Of a stretch of DNA of 64,000 nucleotides, positions 1 to 12,378 are shown piece after piece; positions within the stretch are counted from its first letter, which is position 1, and every line of letters begins with the position of its first letter. A model generated the notes under the pieces. That model saw only the letters and a list, made by a program, of their open reading frames with translations. It was not told the DNA's origin and searched no databases. Source of the stretch: Oxyruncus cristatus (lineage: Eukaryota > Chordata > Aves > Passeriformes > Cotingidae); contig VXAY01004356.1 of the NCBI GenBank assembly GCA_013399855.1, forward strand, positions 62,001 to 126,000, given 5' to 3'. The translations under genes were made by a program, and so were the position numbers.

Positions 1-115
1 GTTCACCACCACTCTCCTGGCCTGGCCCTCCAGCCAGTTCCTAACCCAGCACAAAGTGCCCCTGTCCAAGCCATGGGCTGCCAGCTTTTCCAGGAGTGTG
101 CTGTGAGAGACGAGA
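1..115 (-). mobile_element. CR1 LINE fragment, reverse-transcriptase region, cut by window edge
   Basis: This stretch aligns by eye over its whole length with 48980-49090 in the same orientation, and with the reverse complement of about 61535-61610 in the plus-strand CR1. It corresponds to the reverse-transcriptase part of CR1 ORF2, between the finger region and the GVPQG region. Similarity stops at about 115, which would be the 5' truncation point of the element. The 3' half lies beyond the left edge of the window. No intact coding frame remains. Confidence 0.88.
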
Positions 116-3100
116 TGAGAGATGAAGTGACAGGTCCTGTCATTGTGCCCAGGAATTTTCACTCTGTGACCAGAGTTTTGAAATACAATACGGACAAAGT
201 AAGGAATGAGGGTGCTGTGCGTGCTGACCCCTTTTCTGTGGTAGTCATGCCTCTCCCTGTTCAGAAAAAAAGAAAAAAAAAGGAAATAGATCCTTGCTTT
301 ACACTAGATATCATAAGCACCTCTTCCCACAGCAGGTGTCGTGGACAGCCCTATTTCATGCTCCAGTAGAAGGCCATGAAGCCTCTAGGAGTCAGAAGTT
401 CTGCATGAAGTGATTCCTGATGGAAGGGACTCTCTAGGACAGGGAACTCTCTTCCCGTAAAAAAGGCTGTTCATTTCACATTAAGTTTTAATTTAGCAGA
501 ACAATTGCTTGCTTTCTTCAGAGGAGGAGGACATGTTCCATGAACAAAGACTGTCTATAACCATTAACTTTGGCCCCACTAAGCAAGAGGTCAGGTTTAT
601 TTTTCATGCACTGTGCCTGCCAGACCTGTTTTCCCTTGTTCCATTCTACTGCTTTTCATCAGGTCATGCTTATTATAAATTGTCTGTGAAAGAAAAGGAT
701 GAAAAGTAATAATTTCTTTAAAGCAAAATTTGTTCAAATATCAACATGCAAGATGAAAATCAGAAATAACAACCAAGTTTAGAAATAAGCTTCTTTCTTT
801 GATGAAGCAGAACATATCTCACAGCTGAAACAGGATGAGAACAAATATTTTTCAAGACTCAACAACTGGCAAAACCACGTAGGACAGTTTTAAGGCTGAG
901 AAATTCAGATTAGAGTTAGCTACAACTGTCTTTTAATGCAGTGTACTCACAAGTAAAGGAGGCACAGAGAGTCATTCAAGGTTTAGTTTTGCCACCAAAT
1001 TTTATTCTAAGAAATCTAGATTTTGTCATTACGTCAAATGACAAGTCCACTAATCACAATTTAAATGCTCTTTGCTTTTACATTTTCCTTTTTTGATGAA
1101 TAAGAGTATTCTGTCAATGACAAAGATATAAAGCCCTATATGGAGATTGACTTAGCAAAAAAATCACACAGACAAACTGATGTATTTTTTTTGTGTCCAA
1201 ATACAGTCTTAAGATTCCTGAGAAAACTCGTGGAAGAAAAAATTATCTTACACCTGAGGATCTTCCAGACTTTGCAAAGAGCAAGCTTAGATGGTTTAAG
1301 TGTTTGGGGTATATGAGCAGCAGCTTTAACTCAGTTCAAAGGCAGAAGGACACCAGAGGTCATCTTGATTTAGTGCAGGCTTGACTCCAAAACTCACTGC
1401 AATTACTGGAAAGACTGTGACATCTCAGAAACTCCAGTGAAAGTGGTGCTGGGCAGCTTGCTGGTTAGTGAAGACCTGTGCAGCCCACAGGAGCTGATGC
1501 TCTGCTGGTGGGTCATCTGCTCCTTGGCATCCCCATGGTAGGGAAGCCTGCAACCGTGGGCATGGAAACGGGTTTGACTGATTTGTCAGCTGAAGTCTTC
1601 TGTATATCTGGCTGTGGGGCAGTCGTGCCAATGGCATCACTGTCATAAGAGGGCAGGATCTGGCCCCAGAGGAGGAACATGAGTGAAAAGCAAAGAATGC
1701 TCTAGCCCTTTGCTTAAGCATACAAGCCTCTCCTTGTGCTAAACTCACTTGAAAGAAGAGACTCAGCACCTCTATTCCAAAGAATTTTGGAATTCCAATT
1801 CATCTGAGCTAAACCACAAGCAAAACCACAAAGAGAATCTGGGATAGTGAAAGGCAATGCATCTATCAGGAAACCTAGATATAGCAGGGACATGGAGGAG
1901 ATTGTTTTCTCAGCGAATAAGCCATTGAACCCCAGATCACATCTTCCCCTTTGGAAACAGACTGCCCTCAGCCATGGGCTTATTATTCTCAAGTTCAGTT
2001 TGTTTTGCTCAGTTTTGTTTGTTTCTGTAGTCCCTTCACAGTTTTTCTGAAAGGGGTGCTAGCACATAGACACACACAAAGTGGAAAAAAAATAAATGTT
2101 TTGCTTTCTGAAAACCCCATGGCTAAGACCAGCTAAAATGTCAGCTGCCAGCTTATGTAGACATGACAAGGCATATGACTAGACATGGAACACAGCTGAG
2201 ACCAATTCTATTCCTTTCTTGTTATTATAAAAATGTCTTCTGGAAAAGCAAATAGAAGAAGAGAATTGGCAGGGCATTGAACTGGGGAGGCCTAGCATTT
2301 CTAGACCTAGCCTTCTCTTGCTATTTCTTTTCCACCTCCATCTTCTCCCTATAACCAAAACTGGGATTTACCTATATCCTCTTTTCCTCTACAGTTCATA
2401 ATTGATTAAAATCACTGGAATTATTCTTTCTTACCTCCCCATATTAGTGCTATTCAAAAGGACTGGGTGGGGAGAAAGAGGAGAGGTCGGCCCAGTCCTT
2501 TGGTTAGCTAACATCCCAAACCAAAATCTCTGTGTTCAAGTGAACACAGAGATGAAAACTTCAGGTTTCTCTGCTCCTTGGGTTGTGTTTATAGCCTTGG
2601 CTGGCTGGAAGGATGAAGCAGGGAATGCCCCTGGTACACAACCTCTCTGCATCGAGCAGAACATGGCTTCAAGCGAAACCCCAGGATGTAGCACATTTCA
2701 TCCTTGCTCACTGAAATTTTCTTAGCTTCTTCTTATGGGATCCATTAAAGGAGAGACACAGTGCCAGATGGCAGAATAAGAACAAAGCACTTCTCTACAT
2801 GAGCTATTTATTGGATGACTAAGGTTCTTTCATCAGTAAGCAGGACACGTGATGCATGCAACCTAGGAAGACGATGCTTAAGTCCCCTGGGGCAATGCAG
2901 ATGGGGAATCCCACCTACTAACATCTATCACAGGGTATTACTTTTCTCTTCCTAGATCCTTCACTGCTGTGGAGGATCTAGATTAGTTGCCTGGCTGCTC
3001 TGCCTTTTGTGGGGTAAAGTCTTCAGCCATCACAAGGTTTTGTCAAAAAAGGGTGTCTCTTTAGCTGCTGTTTGCCCAAAGACCTTTGGAAGGAAGATGC

Positions 3101-6100
3101 AGCTTCTGTCTCGAAGATTGCACAGCAGGGCAAAGGGAACCCGTGCCTAGCCTTTGCTAAAATGCAGGAGACAACAGAATCAAGTAGCAGTGACAAGGAG
3201 ATTCCTCAAAAGGTCTGCCATCGCAGAGTCCAGACAGGCATAAGGAATTAGAGGAGGTCACCAGTTATGAAAGATGATGGAACTCAGTGTCAGATGCTTG
3301 AAATCCAGAGATTTCAAAGGGAAAGCTATTCTGTCCCAGACATGAAGCTGAATGAAGAAATATGGGATTTCCCAGCAATATCCCCTTTTTGGTAGTGTAC
3401 TACACCAGCACTGTCACATGAAAGGAGGAAAACATGATGCATCATTTTGAAGGATATACCAAGGTGGTAAAGAGCTGGTGACGATTGGAGATACTGCTAC
3501 AGCTGGTCTCTTCCCCCACAGAGGAGCCTGGGGCTGACGACTGGTAAAGCATGGCTGGGGTAGCATAGGAGGTAGCTGGTGCGTAATCTTTAATTCCTGT
3601 TAGAGGAAACTGCCTGCAAGAATGCAGGAGAAATTAGAGGAATTAACTTTGTTCTGTTAATAGTAGATCTGTCAGTCTAGTTCTTTGGTTAAAGTGCATG
3701 GCAAATCCTGTAAACAACTGATGGCTTTAAAGGCCTTTAGCTAGAATTCTGGTCACCTTCCATCCCACTGTGCCTGACCTTGAGCCTTAATTAGAAGGTC
3801 TGTGATTCATGACTAAACAGCATAATTGCATAAAGCAGAGCAGAAGGGTATCCAGTTATAAATAGATTTACTCTAAATGTGAACGTTTGTGCATGTACTG
3901 ATCATCACCAGGATAACAACGTGGTACATTACAGATCTTAGTATATACCAGTGCAGAGCAAATGGCCCCAGGTGGTTTCTGATATGAACAAAATCCTGCT
4001 CCCAGTCTGTAACTGTTAATTGTTAACTACTCAGATAGGCTTACATTACTCTTACTTTACAAATTAAACTCACTTGTCATCAGTTATTGATTTAATAGCT
4101 TTAACATTCAGTGAAGGAAAACAAACTGTAAAACAGAAAAAAGAAAACATGTGTCAGGATATGCTCCACTTTGTGTGCCATTTAATAAAAGATCTACAAA
4201 GAGCCGATCCCTTTGTCATTGTCCAGCCTCCTCGTCCTTCCCTGTGGCTGCAAAACAGCAGAGGAAAAAGGGGTTGCATTTTGCAGAGGCAGATGAGCTC
4301 TGACGGGAAAGTTCTTGTGGCCCCCTGACTGTCTCCACTCTTTCTAAGCAGCACATATATGAAATGCGGTTGCTGAATAATATGGAGTAGACCTCAGTTC
4401 AAGTTTCAGTTTAGCACTGAAATACACCCTTCTGCTTCACCTGCACCATCTTGTGCCAGGAAGGGAACAGGGTGTCTATTCTCCAGAAACTCTCCCGCCA
4501 CCCTTCCCCTCACAGAGCAGCCCTTGCTCCCGGTTGTGCTCTCTCCTGACCCTGGGGACATTCTGCAGATACCTGGCTTCTTCAAGCAGAAAGTTTTGAC
4601 GACAACACAAATGTTGCTATTCTGCAAAGGGCTGCAACCTCTGGGAGTCAGGATCAAGCCCATGTTTTTCTTCAGCAGATATTTTTAAACATTTTGGATG
4701 ACCATGACTACAGAGTTTCTGAATTCAGATGTGATAAAACCCTGCAAATGCGTACAGGCCCCTCTGTATCAGTGAGTGCACATCAACATTTTACTTTCAT
4801 GAAGTCCAAGCACCCAACATTCAGGTCCTCAGTCCTTTACAGCCAGCAGGTAAAACACCCACATCCTAACAGTGCACAGACTTGCAGCACAGCCTCTCCC
4901 CTCCACCCTTATGCTATTGCTATTTCTAGAAATCTAGGCTTTATGTTTTAAATTTCTGTAGGCAGAGTGGACCCAAAAAGAGATGGTGCCATGAAGTGTG
5001 TATTAGGCCTGTAATTAAGATTTGATAAAATGGATTTATCAAACCTAAATGCAGGAGGAACATCCCTCCTTTGATGAAGCAGGTAAATTTTTGGGGTACT
5101 GCGTACATATTCCTGCTATTTCATTGTCAAGGGAGGAGGATAAACAAAAGAGTAAAGTCACAGAATTAGGCAAAAGCAAAACCTATACTTCAACCACGAC
5201 CAATATAGTAAAGGCAGCAGAAGAGCCTGATCAGAGAAGACACACAATTATCTGTGTAATACTACCTGGCTGCTTAAGCCGACTTCATAATTGCAATGCA
5301 ATTCTTCCAGTAGATGGGGTCAAATTTTTTGCAGACTTTCCTTCTTCCTGAAATAGCTCCTCCAGTCTCTCTTTGGGGTCAGAGGCACAAGGAAGAGGGC
5401 AGTAGTGAATATAGGTCTGGACTGGGAGTCACTGCTACCATGGAGTGGTTGCATGTGTCCCCCACCCCGACACGACTATAGGGCTTTAAGTAGCAGAGCT
5501 GGCAAGCAAAACATCATTATAACAATGCTTTAATATTTTGAAAATGTTTTAACAGTGAAATAAACTAAATTAATCAAGTGGAGAGTGTGTTGCCTTACAG
5601 GAGGAGACCCTGCATACCTGTGCAGCAACAGATGCAAACAAGTAATGAAACTCTGTTGAGGAAGAGGAGTATTTAATGTTTCCAGGATAATTTTGGGAAC
5701 CAAATCTCTCTTTTAACTGTGTACTATTTCAGATACCACTTCCTTTAAAGGAATTAATTTGGACCAAATTTATTTGGTCCAAAATCATTGACCAAAACTT
5801 ACAAAAATCATTCTTTCTGAATGCTTATTCTCCACAGGGAATTCTCAATTGGATTTGTGCTCAGCAGCACATATCAGACTATCTGGTAAAATTATGTAGG
5901 GAATGAGATGAACGGGTTAGTATTTGCAATGATGGCACAATTTCCTGCTCTGCTCTGCTGATTAGCCCTGCTCTCAGGGTCTGCTGAATGATAAGACATG
6001 CAAATGGCTCAGTCCATTACCATCTGGCACCCCTCCTAATTTCTGCCTTCACTGTGCGCTGCAGGAGCAAACGTCTAGTGCAAAGCTCTGTAGAGAAGAG

Positions 6101-6324
6101 TATCACAGAGGAAGATTATTAACCTTTATTGTGTCCTCCAGAGAGCTCCTCCCTCCTAAAGGTTAATTTACTGACTTTACTGTTTTGCACTTGTTCTGTC
6201 CCCAAAGAGGAAGCACACAGATGACTTCCTAAATGAACAGGAACCTAATGAAAATGTGCATACTTTTGGAGATCTCGCTGTGTTGCTCCCAGCTCTCAGC
6301 TACCCATCATGAAAATCTAGAACA
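116..6324. other. Unannotated non-coding DNA
   Basis: I recognise no gene, RNA or known repeat here. The longest open frames are about 85-114 codons (for example 1425-1769 minus and 2402-2725 plus). They overlap frames on the other strand and show no domain, signal peptide or compositional signature. The only structure I can support is the short palindrome at 5758-5783, listed separately. Base composition is mildly AT-rich and even. It is consistent with intergenic or intronic vertebrate DNA. Confidence 0.6.
5758..5783. repeat. Perfect 12-bp inverted repeat with 2-nt spacer
   Basis: The arms TTTGGACCAAAT (5758-5769) and ATTTGGTCCAAA (5772-5783) are exact reverse complements separated by TT. 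Each arm itself contains TTGGACCAA or TTGGTCCAA, so short nested pairings are possible. It could extrude as a small cruciform or form a hairpin if transcribed. No function is known to me for this sequence. Confidence 0.9.
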
Positions 6325-6645
6325 ACCCCAGGGCAGAACAATCCCCTCCCTCGACGGGCTGGTGATGCTTTGCCTGATGCACCACAGGACCTGATGGCCC
6401 TCCTGGCTGCCAGGGCAGTGCTGACTCATATTCAACTTGACTCATATTCATCTAACCAGGACCCCCAGGTCCCTTTCCACATCACTGCTTTCCAGCATCT
6501 CATTCCCCCGTCTGTCTGTACATCCGGAGTTGCCCCATCCCAGGTGCAGAGTGCAGCACATTCCCTTGTTGGACTTCGTCTGGTTGGTGATTGCCCAGTC
6601 CTCTAATTTGTTGAGGTCTCTCTGCAGAGCCTCCTCAAATGGTTT
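6325..6645 (-). mobile_element. CR1 LINE internal fragment, truncated at both ends
   Basis: Read on the plus strand, this aligns block by block with about 14440-14705 in the other minus-strand CR1. Shared blocks include the segment around 'ctggctgccagggca', 'cccccaggtccctttcc', 'ctttccagc' and a final block around 'gaggtctctctgcagagcc'. It corresponds to the part of CR1 downstream of the reverse-transcriptase catalytic core. No CR1 3' tail is present on the left, so the element has lost its 3' end, probably by a later deletion. A 16-bp tandem duplication lies inside it (6422-6453). No coding capacity remains. Confidence 0.85.
6422..6453. repeat. 16-bp tandem duplication within CR1
   Basis: TGACTCATATTCAACT (6422-6437) is followed directly by TGACTCATATTCATCT (6438-6453), which differs at one base. 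The duplicated unit replaces sequence normally found at this point of CR1, so it most likely arose after insertion by replication slippage. Confidence 0.85.
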
Positions 6646-8710
6646 TAAAATTTGCCTTATTTACTCTGATAGGCTGAATCAGGAAGAGCACATAATAACA
6701 TAAACTGTTATATACAGTATCTTGGACTGTGGATGCTTGATGGACTCCTTGATGAACCTATGATTTAGTTGACGTTTAAGACACATGGGGTTCACAAAAC
6801 AACTTTGACTCCTCGTACCAAGTGACCTGATTCATTCATTGCAATAACAATAAATGTGGCAGGGAACTGCAGTGAATGTACTTGAGACAGATGTGCCCAA
6901 ATGTTTTTTTTTGAGCAGCTGGACTCATTTTTGACTACAAAATTCACACAAGCAGGTTGCTAATTCTGACCCTTGCATAAGTGGTTTTCAGATGTGCATT
7001 CCACAATTCTGATGCCTGATTTGAGGCAGAGTCTGGATGCAGGACTGCCAGACATTCCCTCCTGTAATTCTCATACATACTCCCATTGTCACCACAAGAC
7101 AGCTTTAGAGCAGGCTGAAGCTAAAAGAGACAGTGCCACCTCCACCGCTGCTCTAGCTCCACATTCTGACCCTCTGCTCTGTAGCTAGGGCACTCATCCA
7201 GGTAGAGTTATGTCCCTGCCAGGCTTTGACCAAATTCAGATGTCAGCTGCCAGATTCTCTGTACTCTATCAGGGATGTTGGTTCTCTTAATTTTTCAAGA
7301 AAAAAAGTAGTTACCAGAAAAATCAATGATGCTGAAACTGAAGAGTCAGACAACAGACATTAGGATTTGGGACCAAAATTCTTCTCTTTTAGTCTTAATC
7401 CTCTTCCAAGTCCCTTTTATAGTGTCGACCTGAAGTGTAATGACAGCTAGAGATTATCAGAAAAATGATCGTGTGAAAAGCAACAGGGATGCCATCATTC
7501 ATTAAAGACTAAAGCAAATGGGATCAAATTAAGACAATGAAAGTCAACTTATTTCCAAAAATATTTCTGTTGTATTTTATAAATTCATCTTTCTATAAGC
7601 ATTCACTTGTATTTCATACAGGTCTGCTTAAGAAAAGATAAGACTACACATGAAACACCTACTGCTTTAGTCCTTTCTACACACCGTGTCAGGGGTTAAG
7701 AAATGTGAATGCAAAAGAGCATTAACATAAAAGCAGGAAAGAAAGACCACTCCTCCTGAGAGCTGTAGAGGCAAGACCATCTTCTGAATCAGGGGAAAAC
7801 TTCAATTGTAGGGATTCTCCAGTACAAGATAGTTATTTTGGTTTTGGTCAATGCTACTTTTATTGATAAAAATGTCTGGACTGGATTATGAAAGGCTGCA
7901 TGACTCACAGGTGCATACAAGTGTGCATTTTTGTATAAATATATATAGAAAAGACCAGAAGAGAAAGTGGGCTGTCTCCTGCCTGCAGAGGAGTAAGTCA
8001 CAGTCCAGAGAGGGTGGGAAAGGTGGGACCACTGCCCCAGGCAGTGCCTTGTACTGCAAGCAGAATGTGGCCAAAACAGGAAAATGGTGAGCTGCCGTTT
8101 GAGTGCATCCTGCCCACACCAACTGTGGCATAGATCAGCTGTACTCTCCCAAGGCAGTCTGGTTCCCTGCATGTCCATACAAACACACTCACACACAGTG
8201 AGAAATAAATGCAATCAATGCATGCTTTCTCTGATCCAAACCATGTTTGAAAGTGACTGCAGACCTCTAGATTGCTAAGTTGATTAAAAAAGTTAGTTGA
8301 ATTTTTCCTAATAATCATGGCTTATACACTTCTTCCATTATTTGCAACCTGGCAGCTGTTGAGGCATGTGGGATGCTCAAGACTGTATGCCTGTGACTCC
8401 CCTGTTTGGAGAGAGAAGGCCTGAGGAAAGGCACTCTTACAGGCTTATTCCTCAACCAAGGTGCTGTCCCTAAAGGGAGAGGCACATCCCTGGAGAGAGA
8501 ATGCCTTTGCCAGATGTTTTTGCCATTGCTGCGAACAAGCACTAATGGGAAATATTAGCTTGGCCTGTAAGGATGCACCTGTAATCTGATCCTTGTCCTC
8601 TTTTGCATACACAGTGCAGGTGGTATTTTTTCGGTTGGTACTGGTTTGTAATATCTGACCCACTTTCTCTCTCTGATGATTATCTACCCCGCCCCCGCAA
8701 AAGGAATCCA
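6646..8710. other. Unannotated non-coding DNA
   Basis: I see no gene or recognisable repeat here. The longest open frame is 141 codons on the minus strand (7789-8214). It is crossed by several similarly sized frames in other phases, has no recognisable domain, and is rich in Cys, His and Ser in the way chance frames are. I treat it as non-coding. Confidence 0.55.
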
Positions 8711-8843
8711 TTATTATTTTTATTTTATTTTATTTTATTTTATTTTATTTTATTTTATTTTATTTTATTTTATTTTATTTTATTTTATTTTATTTATTTT
8801 NTAATGGGGTTTGGATTTTATTTTATTTTATTTTATTTTTATT
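8711..8843. repeat. (TTTTA)n microsatellite with one N
   Basis: A nearly pure TTTTA array runs from about 8716 to 8800. It is interrupted by one N at 8801 and by 'taatggggtttgg', then resumes from about 8817 to 8843. The open frame through it (8603-8962) is a by-product of the repeat and not a gene. The isolated N suggests an assembly join within the array, so the true length is uncertain. Confidence 0.95.
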
Positions 8844-11239
8844 GTAACATTCTGAAGGCAATAAACAGCAGAGCCCTGCTTGGTGAAAATGGACCCCAGT
8901 TTCAACATGCATTACTTCTGTCCCATTTCAGGACAGTTTGCTTTCAGCCTAGTGACTTCTAGCAGCTAGCCTGGGTTTGTCCACTTGCTTACAAGAGCTG
9001 ACAAATTTTGTCATCCTGGGAAAAGTTGATGTTAAATGGCTGCTGTTGGTTTATCTGCCTGGTGATGGTTTGGTTTCCATCACACTTTGATCATCTCCAA
9101 AACCCAGTCCATTGTTCTCAGCCACTCTACTCACTTGTGCCAGTTTACAGACTTGACGCTGGTGGTTTCACAGCAAAAAGCTATTCTGAGAGTTTCTGAA
9201 ACAAAGCCTTAATGATATATGGGTGCCAAAGTTAGCTGTTTCACAGCTGTAATAGCACACTCTAGGCTGCGTGGCAGCCAAGCTGTCTTTGTTACTGTAT
9301 TAAGTGAGGTGTGAGTGCCTGGAATGCTAAAGGCAGCAAGAGCCATCGTGGGTGGCAGCTGCCTTCAGAATCCTTGAAAGGATATGCTGTGATAACTTGA
9401 TAAGGTGTTTGCATGTGTTAAAGGGCATGACATCCACAAAAGGTTGTGTGATGAGAGCACAATTTTCTTTGGATGTGAGGTGCTCCAAATTGCATTAGAA
9501 TTGGGTGGAAAATATGAGGCATGCTGTGTTTTTTGTACAGGACTTGAATTATTTCATGAGCAGTTTTCCTGCTAATGTCTGATTCAGTTAATCTGTTTAC
9601 GGAGTCTTTTAGACTGCTCCTCAACTTTTCCAATCAGGATACATCTCATTTTGTTAGAAATACTGACAGTCATGACACTAGGATGTGTCATTCCCAGTCT
9701 GGGGGCTAGTTTTTGTAAACTTGGTATAAATCATCAAGAATTCCATTGAAGTTATTTTGGCGGAAACACAGGATAGGTGAAAAGAGTCCTTCTCACCTAA
9801 ATGCTCCACACAACAAGACAGTTTGATCACTTCTCTAACCTGTGATTCTCCTCTTTCTCCCAGCTCAAAACTGGTCCGTGTGTTTCTTGAACAGGGTTTG
9901 CACTTCTGCAAACAAAAAAGGAAAAGACACAAAGGTCTTCTCATAGTCAGATACTCTCTCCCCTGCTCTTGTCATCATCAGAAAGCTCCATTGGCTCGTT
10001 CATGCACTCAAGTCCTACTCAGTCATTATTGTTAGGTTGCTGTGGTTCTAGCCCATTGTTACCAGGCAGGGCAGCTCTTTAAAACAAGTGTATGGGATAA
10101 TACATCTAAGGGCTTATGTAAGAGTGATTCTCCCTTCAGTCACGCCACTCTGTGGAGCTGTTAGCACAAGGGGATAAGATGCAGGACCCATAGATAGTGT
10201 GAATACTGGAATTCCCTGGAGAAGTATCAAGAACATGGCTGCTTTCTTTAAATTGCCTGTGGTCATCCAGAGATGCTGTGACTGCATTTTCCAAATAACT
10301 GAGAAAGCTGATTTTAACATGGATTTGTTTTTTAGAAATGGGGATTACACCATATGACCGATTGGCATGTCAGAATAAGATGTATATCCCACAGCAACAG
10401 AGTATTTTAAGACTGCATCCTGCCCTTGATGAACAAACCTAATACACATGTTGAACATGTTTTTTTCTGGTCCCATCTCCTCCTGATGAAACCTCATATC
10501 TCATGAATACAAATTCTCAGGGCTTTTTCCCCTGTTGCATCACCCCTTATATTTCATTTGTCTAAATTTCACTGAAGTTGTTGAATTATGAAAGTTTAAC
10601 AGGAAGAAAATGAACTCTTAGTGATTGTCTTGTTTGAAGGATTAAATTGTTTGATTTTATAACTAAGCCAGGGATACAATACAAGTATGTCTGGTCGGGA
10701 GATAAACACATATGCTGAACAAGTTATTGATACTAGCAAATCACTTCTGTGGTGGGAACCTTACATGAGTGATTTGCACTGCAGCGCATTTAGCTTGTCA
10801 CAAAATCTTTAAACTTGACAAGCCAAAAGCACATACTAAATTGCATGTTGCTGCCTTTGTGTTTCCATTTATACTATGTTAACAAAAAATACAAAATCCT
10901 TCTCTCCCTTCCAAAAAGTCTCCAACAAGAGAGAAAACTGAAAACCCTAACTATTTGTAATTTTTTCTTTTTGCCTAGAAACATTTACAAAATGTTTCTC
11001 TCTTTAGCACAGGTAAATCAAGGCCAGATCAATCACACTTAGACTGCTTCAAGGAGGTGTTTTCAAAATACCAGTACAGATCCTCAGTCTGCAATGGAGC
11101 ACCCAAACAAGTTACTCAGGGTAAGGCAGGGTAGGAAACGAACTCACAGGGATACACATGCATGTGATCAGCCCACTGTGAGTGCAGAGCACCTTACCCT
11201 GCTCTCATTCAGAGTAAGAAAAGCTACTTCACATTCAGC
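8844..11239. other. Unannotated non-coding DNA
   Basis: No coding, RNA or mobile-element signature is recognised. Open frames are at most about 88 codons (9678-9944 minus) and resemble nothing I know. Composition is mildly AT-rich without obvious tandem repeats. Confidence 0.55.
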
Positions 11240-11334
11240 CAGGTGTAGTGGAAGGAAGGTGTCTCTGCCCATGGTAGAGGGATTTGGACTAGGTGATCTT
11301 TAAGATCCCGCCCAACCCAAACCATTCTATCATT
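11240..11334 (+). mobile_element. CR1 3'-end fragment
   Basis: The segment matches the CR1 3' untranslated end. It contains 'tgtctctgcccatgg', then 'ggatttggactaggtgatc' and 'cccaacccaaaccattct', and ends in a decayed octamer tail at 'attctatcatt'. It is the same region as 15990-16086 and the end of the 62.1-kb copy. CR1 copies are usually cut at the 5' end, so a short 3' remnant like this is typical. Confidence 0.85.
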
Positions 11335-12086
11335 TACAGCAGACTTTTACAGTGTATGAAGCAAGTGGTGTGCTATAAATTCATACCTTTCCTCATTTTC
11401 AAGTACCTTGTTCTTATGCCCATAACTTAAATGCCTTCCCCAATAGTTCCCTAATCTCGTTACTGAATAATGTGGTATATTGAGTTCCTGACCTCCAGGT
11501 TATTTTGGGATGCTGCAGAATGGGTGCAGCTGGAGATCTTGGGCACGGATGTTGGACATAGATTAGAAGTAAAGGAACATAAGACTAAATTTCCAAAATT
11601 AATCTAAAGAATTCAACACTTCTTGGGTTGCTCCATTGCCCTTATTGCAACTGTTTTTATGCTTCCTGAAGCTACTTTTGTTCTGCAGGTAAGAAAGCTG
11701 GAAGATACAAGAGGTATGTTTCACTAGCCTCTTCATAACGTAAGCACAATAGATGTGCTGAAAATTCAGATGAGCTGAGAGTAAGTTAACTTTTAACAAG
11801 AGGTTTTTAAATAGACTTACAAGTTGCAGCAATGCTGGTCTATTGATGTACATTGGAACTTGAAACCAGTATAAAATACCTCAACAACTGAAAAATCAGA
11901 ATGTATTAAATTCCATCTGCGTGAACAGCTTCCTGAACTGTGCAGTAGCATTGTGTTTCTAGCTGAATGCCACGTATTTTCAAGTTATTTCTTCTTCTAT
12001 GTGAACAGAAAACCTGACCTTGTAGGCTCCACTGCACAGTCCTGTTGCACAGAAAGTGAGTGGGTCAGACCTCAAAACTTAACCTT
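11335..12086. other. Unannotated non-coding DNA
   Basis: Nothing recognisable is seen between the CR1 tail and the pyrimidine tract. The longest open frame is 84 codons (11599-11853 minus), without similarity I can name. Confidence 0.5.
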
Positions 12087-12378
12087 TCTTCTCTTTCTTT
12101 TCTTTTCTTTTCTTTTCTTTTCTTTTCTTTTCTTTTCTTTTCTTTTCTTTTCTTTTCTTTTCTTTTCTTTTCTTTTCTTTTCTTTTCTTTTCTTTTCTTT
12201 TCTTTTCTTTTCTTTTCTTTTCTTTTCTTTTCTTTTCTTTTCTTTTCTTTTCTTTTCTTTTCTTTTCTTTTCTTTTCTTTTCTTTTCTTTTCTTTNCTCA
12301 TCTCCCCTTTTCCTTCCCCTCCCCTTTCCCCTCCCCTCTCCTCCCTTCTCCTCTCATCTCCTCTCCTCTTTTCTTTTC
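12087..12378. repeat. (TTTTC)n tract followed by mixed polypyrimidine tract, one N
   Basis: About 40 nearly perfect TTTTC units run from roughly 12092 to 12295. A single N stands at 12296. A less regular C/T tract with very few purines then runs to about 12378. The reverse strand is therefore an almost unbroken polypurine tract of about 290 bases. The long minus frame rich in Lys, Glu and Arg (12065-12640) and the plus frames rich in Leu, Phe and Ser are products of the 5-bp periodicity and not genes. The N marks a likely assembly join. Confidence 0.96.

Noticed and set aside
5998..6005. Octamer ATGCAAAT (POU-factor site)
   Set aside because: An 8-base exact match is expected by chance in a window of this size, and no supporting context is seen.
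7789..8214. 141-codon minus frame
   Set aside because: No domain, no splice or promoter context, and several overlapping frames of 79-106 codons in other phases. A chance frame.
8603..8962. 119-codon plus frame rich in Phe, Leu and Ile
   Set aside because: It runs through the TTTTA microsatellite and an N. It is a repeat artefact.
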